From Ilumatobacteraceae bacterium (GTDB taxonomy: Bacteria; Actinomycetota; Acidimicrobiia; Acidimicrobiales; Ilumatobacteraceae): a DNA stretch of 34,714 nt. This document shows, piece by piece, positions 1 to 7,962 of the stretch (position 1 is the stretch's first letter; each line of letters opens with the position of its first letter). The stretch is from contig JANYKU010000002.1 of assembly GCA_025358075.1 (NCBI GenBank), positions 1 through 34,714 of the forward strand. Reading direction: 5' to 3'. The notes beneath the pieces were generated by a model. It was not told the origin of the DNA, did no database searches, and saw nothing but the letters and a program-made list of their open reading frames with translations. Position numbers and translations under genes: made by a program.

Positions 1-2031
1 CTCGAATCGACTGCCTGCTTCGTCCGTCGAGGACATGCGGGAGCAGTCGTCGAGCCCGGCAAGGGATTCTTCGGGGCGGTCTTCATGCATCGCACGAGTC
101 GTCTCGGTGACCCTGGCATCCATCTCCACTGGACCGTGTTCAACGTCACCGAGGGTCCCGACGGCCGGCGCACAGCGCTCGATGGCAAGGCGCTCTATCG
201 AGAGCGCTACGCCGCCGAGGCAGTGTTCCAGGCGACGCTCCGAAGGGAGCTCGTCGTGCGACTCGGTCTGGTCTTTGACGACATGGATCGGCACGGTGTC
301 GCCGAGGTCGCTGGCGTCAGCGCCGACATGCGGCGCGCCTTCTCCCGTCGCCGCACCGAGATCGTCGCCGAGATGAACCGCCTCGGAGTTCACTCGGGCG
401 AAGGCGCGCGCATCGCGACGCTGAACACCCGGAAGCCGAAGCTCACCGGCATCACCGAGGACGAACTGCGCGCCGAGTGGCGACAGCGTGCCGGCGATCA
501 CCGATTCGATCTCTCCAATGTTCCTCGAGTGATGCGGAGGCCGACGCTCCGAGTCGACGACAGCGAGCTGTCCGTGATGGTGATCGAGGAGCACGCCACC
601 TTCGAGCGTCGCGACTCGGTCCGTGCGGCAGCGAGGGCTGCCCGGCAGGGAGCCTCGCTCGACGAGATCCTCGACCGAGCAACGACCTACCGGGAGTCCC
701 CCGAGGCGATCGAGGTGGAGAACGGCCGATGGACGACGCAGGCGATCCTCGCCGCCGAACGCAGCGTGCTCGCCGTTGCAGTCGGCGAGGAACGTGATAC
801 CTACCGAGCCGACGACCAGGCGGTGGCTTGCGCAATCGCGTCACGCCCCTCGCTCAGCCGAGAAGAACAGCGAATGGTCGAGCAACTGTGTCAGTCCGGC
901 CGGCCACTCGATGTCGTCATCGGCCGAGCCGGCGCTGGCAAGACGTTCACGCTCGACGCCGTGCGCGAGGCCTTCGAGAACTCCGACCGTCGTGTCATCG
1001 GCATCAGCCTCGCCGCACGAGCCGCGAGAGAGCTGCAATCCGGAGCTGGCATCGCCTCCACGACCGCTCACTCGTTGCACGCCGATCTCGAATCCGGTCG
1101 TCGCAAGCTGCGAGCGGGCGACGTGCTGGTGATCGACGAGGCAGGAATGCTCGGCACCGAGCTGATGGCCGACCTCGTCGGCAAGGCACACCGAGCCGAG
1201 GTCAAGGTGATCCTCGTCGGCGACCCGAAGCAGCTGCCGTCGATCGGAGCCGGCGGTCTGCTGGCATCGCTCGCGAAGCGGATCGAGATCATCGAACTCG
1301 TCGAGAACCGTCGGCAGATTGACCCCGAGGATCGCTTCGTCGCGGCCGCGCTCCGCAAGGGGCTGACCGAGCTGGCCGTGCGCCGACTCGACCAACACGG
1401 CCGGGTCACGATCGCGCACAACAGCGACTCGCTGCGCGACCAGATGGCGCGCGACTGGTGGCAGCTCCACACCGACGGTCGCGACGCGGTGATGGGCGCC
1501 GTCCACCGCAGCGACGTCGACGACCTCAACAGCCGAGTGCATGCGCTACTCGAAACATCCGATCAGCTCGGACCACTCGTCGCAGTGGCCGACGATCGCC
1601 GCTACTGCGTCGGCGACAGCGTGCTCGGCCTGCGCAACCGCTACGACCTCGGCATCCTCAACGGTGACGTCGGCACAATCACCGGAGCCGACGAACACCG
1701 GGTTCACGTCAGCTTCGCCGACGGGCGCGAGGTACGGCTTCCACTCGACTACGTGGCCGACCATCTGCGACACGCGTATGCGCGCACGGTTCACAAGACG
1801 CAGGCACTCACGTGCGAGGTCGCGCTGCTGCTCGGTGACGACGCTCTGTACGCCGAGCTCGGCTACACGGCCATCACGCGTGGCGCGCACGAGAACCGCA
1901 TCTACACCGTCGTCACGACACACGACTTCGCCAACCGCGACTTTCACCTCGAGCACCTCGTGCACTCGCTTGACCGAAGCCACGCGAAGACCGCAGCGAT
2001 CGACTACCTCGAACCGCCGGAGCTTCCGTGA
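1..2031 (+). CDS. MobF-family (TrwC/TraA-like) relaxase-helicase, 5' end outside the window
   Basis: This conjugative relaxase nicks and unwinds transferred DNA. The frame is open from base 1, so the true start and the catalytic tyrosines lie upstream; the ATG at 85 is internal. The three-histidine metal site of MobF relaxases is visible just there (MHRTSR followed by DPGIHLHW). A RecD/AAA_30-type helicase follows, with Walker A (GRAGAGKTF, about residue 277 counted from that ATG) and Walker B (VLVIDEAGML, about 346). The C-terminal part carries the UvrD/RecD-like motif HAYARTVHKTQALT. The stop codon overlaps the GTG of the next gene (GTGA), so the two are probably translationally coupled. 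The domain order matches actinobacterial TraA/TrwC proteins. It identifies this end of the window as a conjugative or mobilisable element. Confidence 0.93.
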   Translation, partial: LESTACFVRRGHAGAVVEPGKGFFGAVFMHRTSRLGDPGIHLHWTVFNVTEGPDGRRTALDGKALYRERYAAEAVFQATLRRELVVRLGLVFDDMDRHGVAEVAGVSADMRRAFSRRRTEIVAEMNRLGVHSGEGARIATLNTRKPKLTGITEDELRAEWRQRAGDHRFDLSNVPRVMRRPTLRVDDSELSVMVIEEHATFERRDSVRAAARAARQGASLDEILDRATTYRESPEAIEVENGRWTTQAILAAERSVLAVAVGEERDTYRADDQAVACAIASRPSLSREEQRMVEQLCQSGRPLDVVIGRAGAGKTFTLDAVREAFENSDRRVIGISLAARAARELQSGAGIASTTAHSLHADLESGRRKLRAGDVLVIDEAGMLGTELMADLVGKAHRAEVKVILVGDPKQLPSIGAGGLLASLAKRIEIIELVENRRQIDPEDRFVAAALRKGLTELAVRRLDQHGRVTIAHNSDSLRDQMARDWWQLHTDGRDAVMGAVHRSDVDDLNSRVHALLETSDQLGPLVAVADDRRYCVGDSVLGLRNRYDLGILNGDVGTITGADEHRVHVSFADGREVRLPLDYVADHLRHAYARTVHKTQALTCEVALLLGDDALYAELGYTAITRGAHENRIYTVVTTHDFANRDFHLEHLVHSLDRSHAKTAAIDYLEPPELP

Positions 2032-2501
2032 ACGTGCATCGTGACGATGGCCCCGATCCTCTCGAGACTCTCGCGATCGGAGCGCTCGTTGTGTTCGGGG
2101 TCGTCAGCGTTGGTCACTGGCTCGCCGCCTCGCTCGCCGCTCTCGTCGGCCAGCGGCGGTCGTTGGATGCGGGACTCGCTGAGTCGTTCTCTGCGCTGCA
2201 GCAGTTGTCGAAGCACTGGAGCGATCCTCGTCGCGCGTGGGCCGAACCCGCGGCGTCGAATCTCCCCGGCCCGGTGCTCTACTGGCTGAGCGTTGCCGTC
2301 GTCCTCGCCGCTGCGCTTGGAGCACTTCTCCTGTGGCTGAAGTACCGGCAACGCCGACACGAACCGATAGACCGCTGTCGACGTGTCGGCGTCGATACGC
2401 AGCCGAGGTTGGCGAAGACGAGGGATCTTGCGCCGCTCCTCGGCCGAGAGCCCGAGACCGGCCGGCTGGTGCTCGGTCGATGGGGCCGACGAGTGTCATG
2501 A
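2028..2501 (+). CDS. Membrane-anchor subunit of a split VirD4/TraD-like coupling protein
   Basis: This 157-residue protein has two predicted membrane helices (about residues 15-40 and 82-104). A cytoplasmic tail follows, ending in DLAPLLGREPETGR and LGRWGRR, the segment that precedes the ATPase domain in single-chain actinobacterial coupling proteins. It starts at a GTG overlapping the relaxase stop and ends at a TGA that overlaps the ATG of the ATPase gene (ATGA at 2498-2501). The role is inferred: anchoring the motor ATPase to the membrane during DNA transfer. The split from the motor domain is either a natural two-subunit arrangement kept together by coupled translation, or the result of a frameshift in a single ancestral gene. 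Confidence 0.75.
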   Translation: MNVHRDDGPDPLETLAIGALVVFGVVSVGHWLAASLAALVGQRRSLDAGLAESFSALQQLSKHWSDPRRAWAEPAASNLPGPVLYWLSVAVVLAAALGALLLWLKYRQRRHEPIDRCRRVGVDTQPRLAKTRDLAPLLGREPETGRLVLGRWGRRVS

Positions 2502-3751
2502 CGGAGGGCGAGTCGTTCCGAGGCCGACGAGGCGTGCGAGGTGCCGTGCTGCTCTTCGGCCCGAGCCAGTCCGGCAAGACGACGCGATTGATCGAGAGCG
2601 TGAGCTCGTGGGACGGGCCAGCAGTCGTCTCGTCGGTGAAGACCGACCTGATGCGCGCCACGCTCGAACACCGCCGAGCCATCGGGGAGGTGAAGGTGTT
2701 CGACCCGATCGGAATCAGCGGCATGCCATGCGCGACGTGGAGCCCGCTTCGCACTGCGAGGTCACTGCCTGGCGCACTGTCTGCCGCGCAGTTGCTTGCC
2801 CGTGCAGGTGGCGATGACGGGCCGTCCGATCGCTTCTGGCGTGGCCAAGCCGAGCAGCTCCTCGCCGCGATGCTCTGGGCGGCGGCGAACACTGAGGGCC
2901 ACTCGATGCGCAACGTGGTCCGGTGGGTTGTCGAGATGGACCGTCCCGACGGTGAGAACACGGGCACGCTCTCGCCGCTCGTTCGGCTGCTGACAGACCA
3001 CGAGGACGAGTCGATCGCACTCGCCGCGAAGCAAGTCCGGGGCTGGCTCCAGGGCCAATGGTCGACTGATCCAAGAACAACTTCGAGCGTGTACGCGACG
3101 GCCCGCAACGCCGTGTGGCCATGGACCGATCCCGGCCTCGCCGCCAGCGCCGAAGGTTGCGAGATCACGCTCGACTGGCTCTGCTCAGGATCGAACACGC
3201 TCTACCTGTGCGCGCCGCTCGGCGACGAGAGCCGAGTCGGCGTGGTCTTCGCCGCCGTGCTTCACGATCTCATCGCCCAGGGCTTCGAGCGGTACAACCG
3301 ACAAGGCACACCAATCGATCCTCGCCTGCTGGTCGTTCTCGACGAGGCTGCGAACACCCCCTTGCCGAAGCTCCCGCAATGGGCGGCAACGATCACCGGT
3401 GCTGGAATCCAGCTCGTGACCGTCTGGCAGTCGAAGGCCCAGCTCGACCAGGCCTACGGCAAGGACGCCGACAACGTGCTCACGAACCACCGCACGAAGC
3501 TGATCTTCCCCAGTGGCCTCAGCGACCTCTCGACGATTGAGTACATCAGCGCGCTCGTCGGCGACGAACACGTGCGAAGTGAGCTCGACGAACGGAGCGG
3601 AACGAGTAGCGACGGGCGTCCGCCGGATCGGAGCCCGTCAACGTCGGTGCCGTTCCTGTCATCGGGGACCCTGCGCCGAGTACGAGTCGGAGATGCGCTT
3701 CTCGTTCACGGCGCACTACCGCCCGCATGGATGCGAGCTGCTCGCAAGTAG
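2498..3751 (+). CDS. Coupling protein motor ATPase (TraG/VirD4 family)
   Basis: This 417-residue ATPase would pump the relaxase-DNA complex toward the secretion channel. Walker A is GPSQSGKT at residues 21-28; it is followed by SSVKTDLM, typical of the family. Walker B is VVLDEAANTP around residues 279-288, and the TraG C-terminal region (ITGAGIQLVTVWQSKAQ, then LTNHRTKLIFPSG) is intact. I chose the ATG at 2498, which overlaps the upstream stop by four bases. A longer in-frame reading from 2237 exists, but its first 87 residues are Arg/Pro-rich and shadow the membrane subunit. Normal family members carry the membrane helices on the same chain; here they are on the preceding gene. The gene ends at TAG 3749-3751 and is followed by a small hairpin. 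Confidence 0.9.
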   Translation: MTEGESFRGRRGVRGAVLLFGPSQSGKTTRLIESVSSWDGPAVVSSVKTDLMRATLEHRRAIGEVKVFDPIGISGMPCATWSPLRTARSLPGALSAAQLLARAGGDDGPSDRFWRGQAEQLLAAMLWAAANTEGHSMRNVVRWVVEMDRPDGENTGTLSPLVRLLTDHEDESIALAAKQVRGWLQGQWSTDPRTTSSVYATARNAVWPWTDPGLAASAEGCEITLDWLCSGSNTLYLCAPLGDESRVGVVFAAVLHDLIAQGFERYNRQGTPIDPRLLVVLDEAANTPLPKLPQWAATITGAGIQLVTVWQSKAQLDQAYGKDADNVLTNHRTKLIFPSGLSDLSTIEYISALVGDEHVRSELDERSGTSSDGRPPDRSPSTSVPFLSSGTLRRVRVGDALLVHGALPPAWMRAARK

Positions 3752-3774
3752 ACAGAAAGACGTGGCACCGTGAG

Positions 3775-3788
3775 GAGCCGTTCGGCTC
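3775..3788. terminator. Small hairpin after the coupling ATPase gene
   Basis: GAGCCGTTCGGCTC is a perfect inverted repeat (six pairs with a TT loop, or five pairs with a GTTC tetraloop) 24 bases after the ATPase stop codon. There is no T-run, so termination is possible but not shown. Confidence 0.3.
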
Positions 3789-3793
3789 AACTG

Positions 3794-3860
3794 TTCCAGA
3801 CTTCGCCCATGTACTGGAATTGTGGACGCCGCTATTCCAGCAAACAACCGTCCACTGGAA
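3794..3860. promoter_or_regulatory. Four phased CTGGAA half-sites, probable regulator-binding region
   Basis: The hexamer TTCCAG or its complement CTGGAA occurs at 3794-3799, 3814-3819, 3835-3840 and 3855-3860. The orientation alternates and the spacing is 20, 21 and 20 bases, close to two helical turns. Sites 2 and 4 extend to ACTGGAAT, site 3 shares ATTCCAG, and GTGGAC (3822) mirrors GTCCAC (3850). The array ends about 43 bases before the GTG of the nucleotidyltransferase gene. Such regular spacing suggests cooperative binding of a dimeric regulator, or an element-processing site; which protein binds is unknown. Confidence 0.5.
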
Positions 3861-3902
3861 TACGCGGCGGGGACGTGCCCAGCCACAAGCGAGAATGGGC
3901 GG

Positions 3903-4265
3903 GTGAACTCGGCGCGTGTGGAGGTGACGAAGGGCAAGGTCCTGTATGACGGCGAGTCGCTCGTCGTTTGGGCCTCGCGAGTCGCCGAACGCATTGTCGA
4001 GCGCTGCGGTGCCAGCAGGGTGATCCTCTACGGCTCGGTCGCTCGGGGCGATGACGGACCCGACTCCGACATCGACCTGCTCGTGGTCATGCCGATCGTC
4101 GGCCGCCGCCACGACACCGCCGTCCGCGTACTCAACGAGCTTCGCGACCTTCCTGTCCCCGTCGGATTCACGGTGGTCGACCCGGCGCATCTCGACGAAG
4201 AAGCGAGCGTTCCAGGTGTTGTGCGCGCCGCACTGCGCGAAGGGGTAGTCCTCGCCGGCGTCTGA
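3903..4265 (+). CDS. MNT-type nucleotidyltransferase domain protein
   Basis: This 120-residue protein contains the minimal nucleotidyltransferase fold. It has GSVARG at residues 44-49 and paired acidic residues in SDIDLLVV (D56 and D58). In this family these bind nucleotide and metal. Stand-alone proteins of this kind often act as antitoxins that nucleotidylate a HEPN-domain toxin, but no HEPN partner is recognisable next to it. I chose the GTG at 3903 because it lies after the phased CTGGAA sites. A longer in-frame ORF begins at 3822 inside that array, and a shorter start at GTG 3915 or 3921 is also possible. Function is uncertain: orphan antitoxin or a modifier enzyme carried by the island. 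Confidence 0.75.
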   Translation: MNSARVEVTKGKVLYDGESLVVWASRVAERIVERCGASRVILYGSVARGDDGPDSDIDLLVVMPIVGRRHDTAVRVLNELRDLPVPVGFTVVDPAHLDEEASVPGVVRAALREGVVLAGV

Positions 4266-4324
4266 CTCGAAGTGTCGTCACGAAAGCGGATGTGAACAAA
4301 GTTCGAGCCGCGTTCGTCACTCAG

Positions 4325-5058
4325 TCAGGGCACGGCGGCCGCGGCAACCTCGTTGCAGACCACGGTCGTGAGGAAGGCGATTCGCCGAAGCTCGTCGACA
4401 GACCGCAACGGACGGCCCTTGGCCGACTCATCGCGGATGTGGGTCAGGCGCTGACAACAGCTATGCGCGTGCTCGACCATCGCGACGAGCAAGGCGGCCT
4501 CCCTGTCAGCAGTGACCGTGGGAGCCCAACGCCTGACGTTCTCGTTGGCCTGCTCTGGCTTGCCGCCGGCGACATCGTGTACGAGGGCCTGCAATGCCGA
4601 GCGGAGATGCGATCCGATCTCCACGACCGCAGGTTCGGTCGACGCGTGCCCGACCACAGCAACGCGAGCGCCTCTGAAAGGTGATGCGCCGACGTCGGGT
4701 GTCGGGCGCTGAAGTCGGCATCGTCGACGAGCATTCGACCCTCCCGTTCTACGGCCTGTAGGGCGACGCCACGCGAGCGCAACCACTGAACGAACAACAC
4801 GGCATCCTGGCGGACCTCGAACTTCGGATCTCGGCCGGCCGACATTCGTCGGAGCAAACCCAAGTCAACAAGCTCGTTCAGCGCGGCCTCGTCGGTCTCA
4901 AACTCGCCGCCATGGGCCCACAGGACACTGCTTCTCGCGAAAGTGGTAACGAACTGAAAGAACCGGTTGGTCGTCGCAGAGTTCTGGCGGTCCGTCATCC
5001 AGAGGAGCAGGAGGCGCGCTGCCTGGCTGAGACGTTGTTCCACCTGCTCGTATGTCAC
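4325..5058 (-). pseudogene. Unrecognised third gene of the R-M operon, apparently frameshifted
   Basis: Two minus-strand reading frames each look natural for only part of their length. The first runs from the GTG at 5058 to about 4650 (start MTYEQVEQRLSQAARLLLLW, a helical region ending near HHLSEALALL). The second carries on from about 4660 to the stop at 4325 (VVEIGSHLRSALQALV through VVCNEVAAAAVP). Beyond the crossover the first frame becomes the Arg/Ser/Pro-rich text typical of out-of-frame GC-rich DNA. Joining them needs a net -1 (or +2) shift and would give roughly 240 residues, mostly helical, with no family I recognise. The gene starts 32 bases after the nuclease gene on the same strand, so it belongs to the R-M operon. 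A sequencing error, a real pseudogene, or recoding are all possible. Confidence 0.55.
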
Positions 5059-5090
5059 GCCCTCAACTTTAGGACTAGACGTTCCACGCC

Positions 5091-5993
5091 TCAGTCTGCG
5101 GGCCGCAGCACCTTCGACGCGATCGCCCGAAGGTCAGTGCACGCCCGGTAGAGCACTCGCTCGAGCTCCAGATCCGCCGGCACTCCAGGAGTGCGTCGAT
5201 AGCTGGTCTGGGTCGACCCATCGGGTTCGAAGCAGTACAGGCCAACGGCATCGACAACCTGCTGTGCGGTGCGGGCCCACTGAAGGGTGCGAGCGAAGTC
5301 GGACGCACTCGTCACGCGCACCGCTAGGAAGAAATGGATCTTCGGCGCGGTCGATCTCAGCCAAGTTGTGAGGTCGCCTCCACCTGGGCCACCGCTTGCT
5401 GGCGCGCTGCCCTCGGAGGTGCGCATGCGGCTGTACTCGCCCTTGTGGTCGATCGATTTGAACGCGAGCTCTTTCACGCGCTTGTCGATGTCGGCCGAAC
5501 CGGGTCGACCCGATTCCTTCTGCCGCGGGCTGTTGACGTGTCGAGGAGTGCCCATCATCTTGGCCTCGAGCAGGAACTCGATAGGACCCGTGGCTGGATA
5601 CACGCCGTCGAGGTTGTGGTTCCGCACGATCAGGCCGGGCACGATGTTCCGGCAGTAGAACGTCTCGATTCCCGAGCAGTTCTCCAGGAGCAACGCAAGG
5701 AGGTCGTTGAAGAAGTCACCCTTGCCGTTCTGAAGGTCCGCCGATAGCGCTGACTTCTCCGCGTCTGTCATGTCTTGGCGTCCAGCGGTGGACGAGATGG
5801 TTGCATCGAATGCCGACATCGCTGCCAAGAACTGAGCCTCAATCTGATTCCAGCTTTTGGCGCCGCGCCCCACCGCAGACTGATACATGTCGTGCAGCGG
5901 CTTGCAGCGCGGATTGCTCGCAACCAGGCTGCTTGTCCTTCGCACGATCGGAGTCTGGGCGGTCACGTCCACGATTCTGGCCGATCGCGGCAC
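5091..5993 (-). CDS. Putative type II restriction endonuclease (PD-(D/E)xK type)
   Basis: This 300-residue protein directly follows the DNA methyltransferase gene (15-base gap, same strand), the usual layout of a type II R-M pair. A PD-(D/E)xK-like active site is visible: D129 in HNLDGVYP, then E143 and K145 in EFLLEAKMMG. The next segment, GRPGSADIDKRVKEL and SIDHKGEYSR, looks like a conserved part of the same enzyme group. I do not recognise the recognition-site family. The start is a GTG at 5993; an internal GTG at VTAQTP is an alternative. The role, cutting DNA not modified by the partner methylase, is inferred from context and motif rather than from a confident family match. Confidence 0.7.
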   Translation of the reverse strand: MPRSARIVDVTAQTPIVRRTSSLVASNPRCKPLHDMYQSAVGRGAKSWNQIEAQFLAAMSAFDATISSTAGRQDMTDAEKSALSADLQNGKGDFFNDLLALLLENCSGIETFYCRNIVPGLIVRNHNLDGVYPATGPIEFLLEAKMMGTPRHVNSPRQKESGRPGSADIDKRVKELAFKSIDHKGEYSRMRTSEGSAPASGGPGGGDLTTWLRSTAPKIHFFLAVRVTSASDFARTLQWARTAQQVVDAVGLYCFEPDGSTQTSYRRTPGVPADLELERVLYRACTDLRAIASKVLRPAD

Positions 5994-6008
5994 AGCGTCG
6001 AGGGACCG

Positions 6009-7706
6009 CTACGCGGCGGGGTGAAGCCCCAGCGAAGCGACCTCGATGCCATACAGATCAGCTGCGGCGCTCGTCGCTGCTAGCCGGTCTCGTCTTCGAA
6101 AGGCATCGGCCAAGGATCGAGCGATGTCCGAGGCGACCTGGTCTGGCTCCGGCACCCGGATCTGACGGATGTACTGCGCTTGAAATCGATAGCACCCACC
6201 ACGCATCTTGACGCAGTAGGCCCCCACGAAAAGGTTCGCTACATCGGAGAGGAGAATGCCGCCGAGCACTTCCAGATCCCAACCGTCTGAGACGACGTAG
6301 TACAAGTTGTGATGCGGGTAGAACTCGCCACGATCGAGAACGGGATGCGCCGCAGCCTTCATGTCCGGAAGCACGAGCTTCGGCCTGGCGAGGAGCGTCG
6401 GGTCGATCGCATCAATCGTCCGATACCAGCGGTCCGGTTGCTTCTTGGCCGTGTGGCGAATCCTGAGTCGAGCGGAGTGAGCCTCGAAGTGTCGGCGGAG
6501 GCGCGGGTGAGCAGCAAGATCCACCAGCTCTCGGCCGTCCCATGGGTTGACGAGATAGTGGCCTGACCACGCCGGTTCACCGTGTGCGAGATCACCCGCT
6601 CGGAGCAGCGGCAGCAGGCGATCCTCCTCGACGAGATCGGCGCGCTGCGTGATGTACACCTCGTCGCAGCCGGTGGCGACGCCGATGCCAACGCGTGTTC
6701 CGGTAGCGCGGCTCTCGAGTGGAGCGAAGCGTCGTTCGAGATCGGTGATCAATGCGAGCTGAGAGGGACTCCCGGCCGGCCAGAGGTCGGGACCCTGGTG
6801 CCACGTGTCGAGCCGGCAGGCCTGGAACGTCTTTGCGCTGGGTGTCCGTCGTTGGCTGTCGTTGATCCACAAGCTGATGGCACTGGCATCCGTCTCGCCG
6901 AACTCCTTCGACGCGTCGACCACATGAGCGATTCGTTGGTTGTCGTTTCGCAAAACTGTGATCGCTGGATAGGCGGACACGTCGTTCTCGAACGCTGCGA
7001 CGTCGTGCATCGTGATGATCGCGTCGACCGCGAACTTGCTCGTGACGAACTCGCGTAGTGAGGCGCCGTACTGGTTGTGCATCCAGCGATCGGCGCAGAT
7101 GAACGCCAGTGAGCCTCCCGGTCTGAGGATGTCGAGCCCGACCTCGAAGAATCCGACGTAGATGTCGCTGCGTCCCCGCATCGTCGGGCATGCCTTGCGG
7201 TAAGCGTCGGTCAGCTCCGTCGGCACACCCTCGAGCCGGATGTACGGCGGATTTCCGACAACGAAATCAGCGCACGCAGGTTCGTGTTCGGTCAGCAAGA
7301 AATCACCGACCTCCACCCACGAGCGCCCAAGCCGCTCGGCCGGATCTTGCTCAACGCCGCTCTCCACCAGTTGCACGATCAAGGACTTGCGCGACAGCGT
7401 GGCGTTGGCCTCGAGAAGGTCGTACGCACGGATCGCGGTGTGTGCATCAGCGATGTCTCGCCCAAAGATCTCGCACGACACAATGAGCCGTTCGACAATC
7501 GGCACAAGGAAGGCGCCACTACCGCACGATGGTTCGACAATGGTGCAAGCGAAGAGGTCCTTCTCGGGTGTATAGCCGATGAGATCGAGAATGAAGTCCA
7601 CGACCCAGCGCTTGGTGAACACCTCGCCGAAGTCAGCGTCAGGCTCTGAAGCCCAGTCGCTGAGCACCGAGGTGGGCATTATCGAGAGTTGTCGGGTGAC
7701 AGGCAT
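6009..7706 (-). CDS. N6-adenine DNA methyltransferase of a type II R-M system
   Basis: This 565-residue SAM-dependent methylase protects host DNA. Motif I is EPSCGSGAF (residues 58-66) and the catalytic motif IV is NPPYIR (152-157), the NPPY form that marks adenine-N6 (gamma-class, Eco57I/PaeR7I-like) enzymes. The N-terminal GEVFTKRWVVDFIL is the usual SAM-fold lead-in. The C-terminal half, with HHNLYYVVS and a final helical region, fits a TaqI-like target-recognition domain. I prefer the ATG at 7706, which has GGGAG eight bases upstream, over the GTG at 7721. It is the first gene of a minus-strand operon with the nuclease gene and the frameshifted gene. The 256 bases upstream hold no gene and must contain the promoter. 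Confidence 0.93.
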   Translation of the reverse strand: MPVTRQLSIMPTSVLSDWASEPDADFGEVFTKRWVVDFILDLIGYTPEKDLFACTIVEPSCGSGAFLVPIVERLIVSCEIFGRDIADAHTAIRAYDLLEANATLSRKSLIVQLVESGVEQDPAERLGRSWVEVGDFLLTEHEPACADFVVGNPPYIRLEGVPTELTDAYRKACPTMRGRSDIYVGFFEVGLDILRPGGSLAFICADRWMHNQYGASLREFVTSKFAVDAIITMHDVAAFENDVSAYPAITVLRNDNQRIAHVVDASKEFGETDASAISLWINDSQRRTPSAKTFQACRLDTWHQGPDLWPAGSPSQLALITDLERRFAPLESRATGTRVGIGVATGCDEVYITQRADLVEEDRLLPLLRAGDLAHGEPAWSGHYLVNPWDGRELVDLAAHPRLRRHFEAHSARLRIRHTAKKQPDRWYRTIDAIDPTLLARPKLVLPDMKAAAHPVLDRGEFYPHHNLYYVVSDGWDLEVLGGILLSDVANLFVGAYCVKMRGGCYRFQAQYIRQIRVPEPDQVASDIARSLADAFRRRDRLAATSAAADLYGIEVASLGLHPAA

Positions 7707-7962
7707 GATGTCGGCTCCCACAGGTTCAAGTTACACCGTTGAAACTCGGGAGGCTGTAGAGGCGGCCTCCGACCTATCGACGCCGTCAGGCTCGATAGGA
7801 CGGATCATCGCAGAGGGGTGTGACGTCGCACGGGCTGCGCAAAGCGTGGCGGCGTGGCGCCGGCTCGATCGAAGCCCGTGTTCACTTCCGGCGAGGCCGA
7901 CCAGATGCTCGGGTGCCCGGCCAAGGCCTCAACCCATATATGGCCTCTGAGTTGCTGAGGCG

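Noticed and set aside
841-1542. Minus-strand 233-codon ORF opposite the relaxase helicase domain
   Set aside because: It is antisense of a clear Walker A/B helicase; such long complementary frames are usual in GC-rich genes.
2237-2497. N-terminal extension of the coupling ATPase
   Set aside because: Overlaps the membrane subunit out of frame; the start at 2498 with ATGA overlap explains the layout better.
2104-3198. Minus-strand 364-codon ORF opposite the coupling genes
   Set aside because: Shadow of two coupled genes with recognisable motifs; its composition is Arg/Ser-rich with no domain.
7721-7736. CAGGTTCAAGTTACACC, like a tRNA T-arm, as another att site
   Set aside because: No acceptor sequence or terminator follows and only the T-loop-like heptamer matches.
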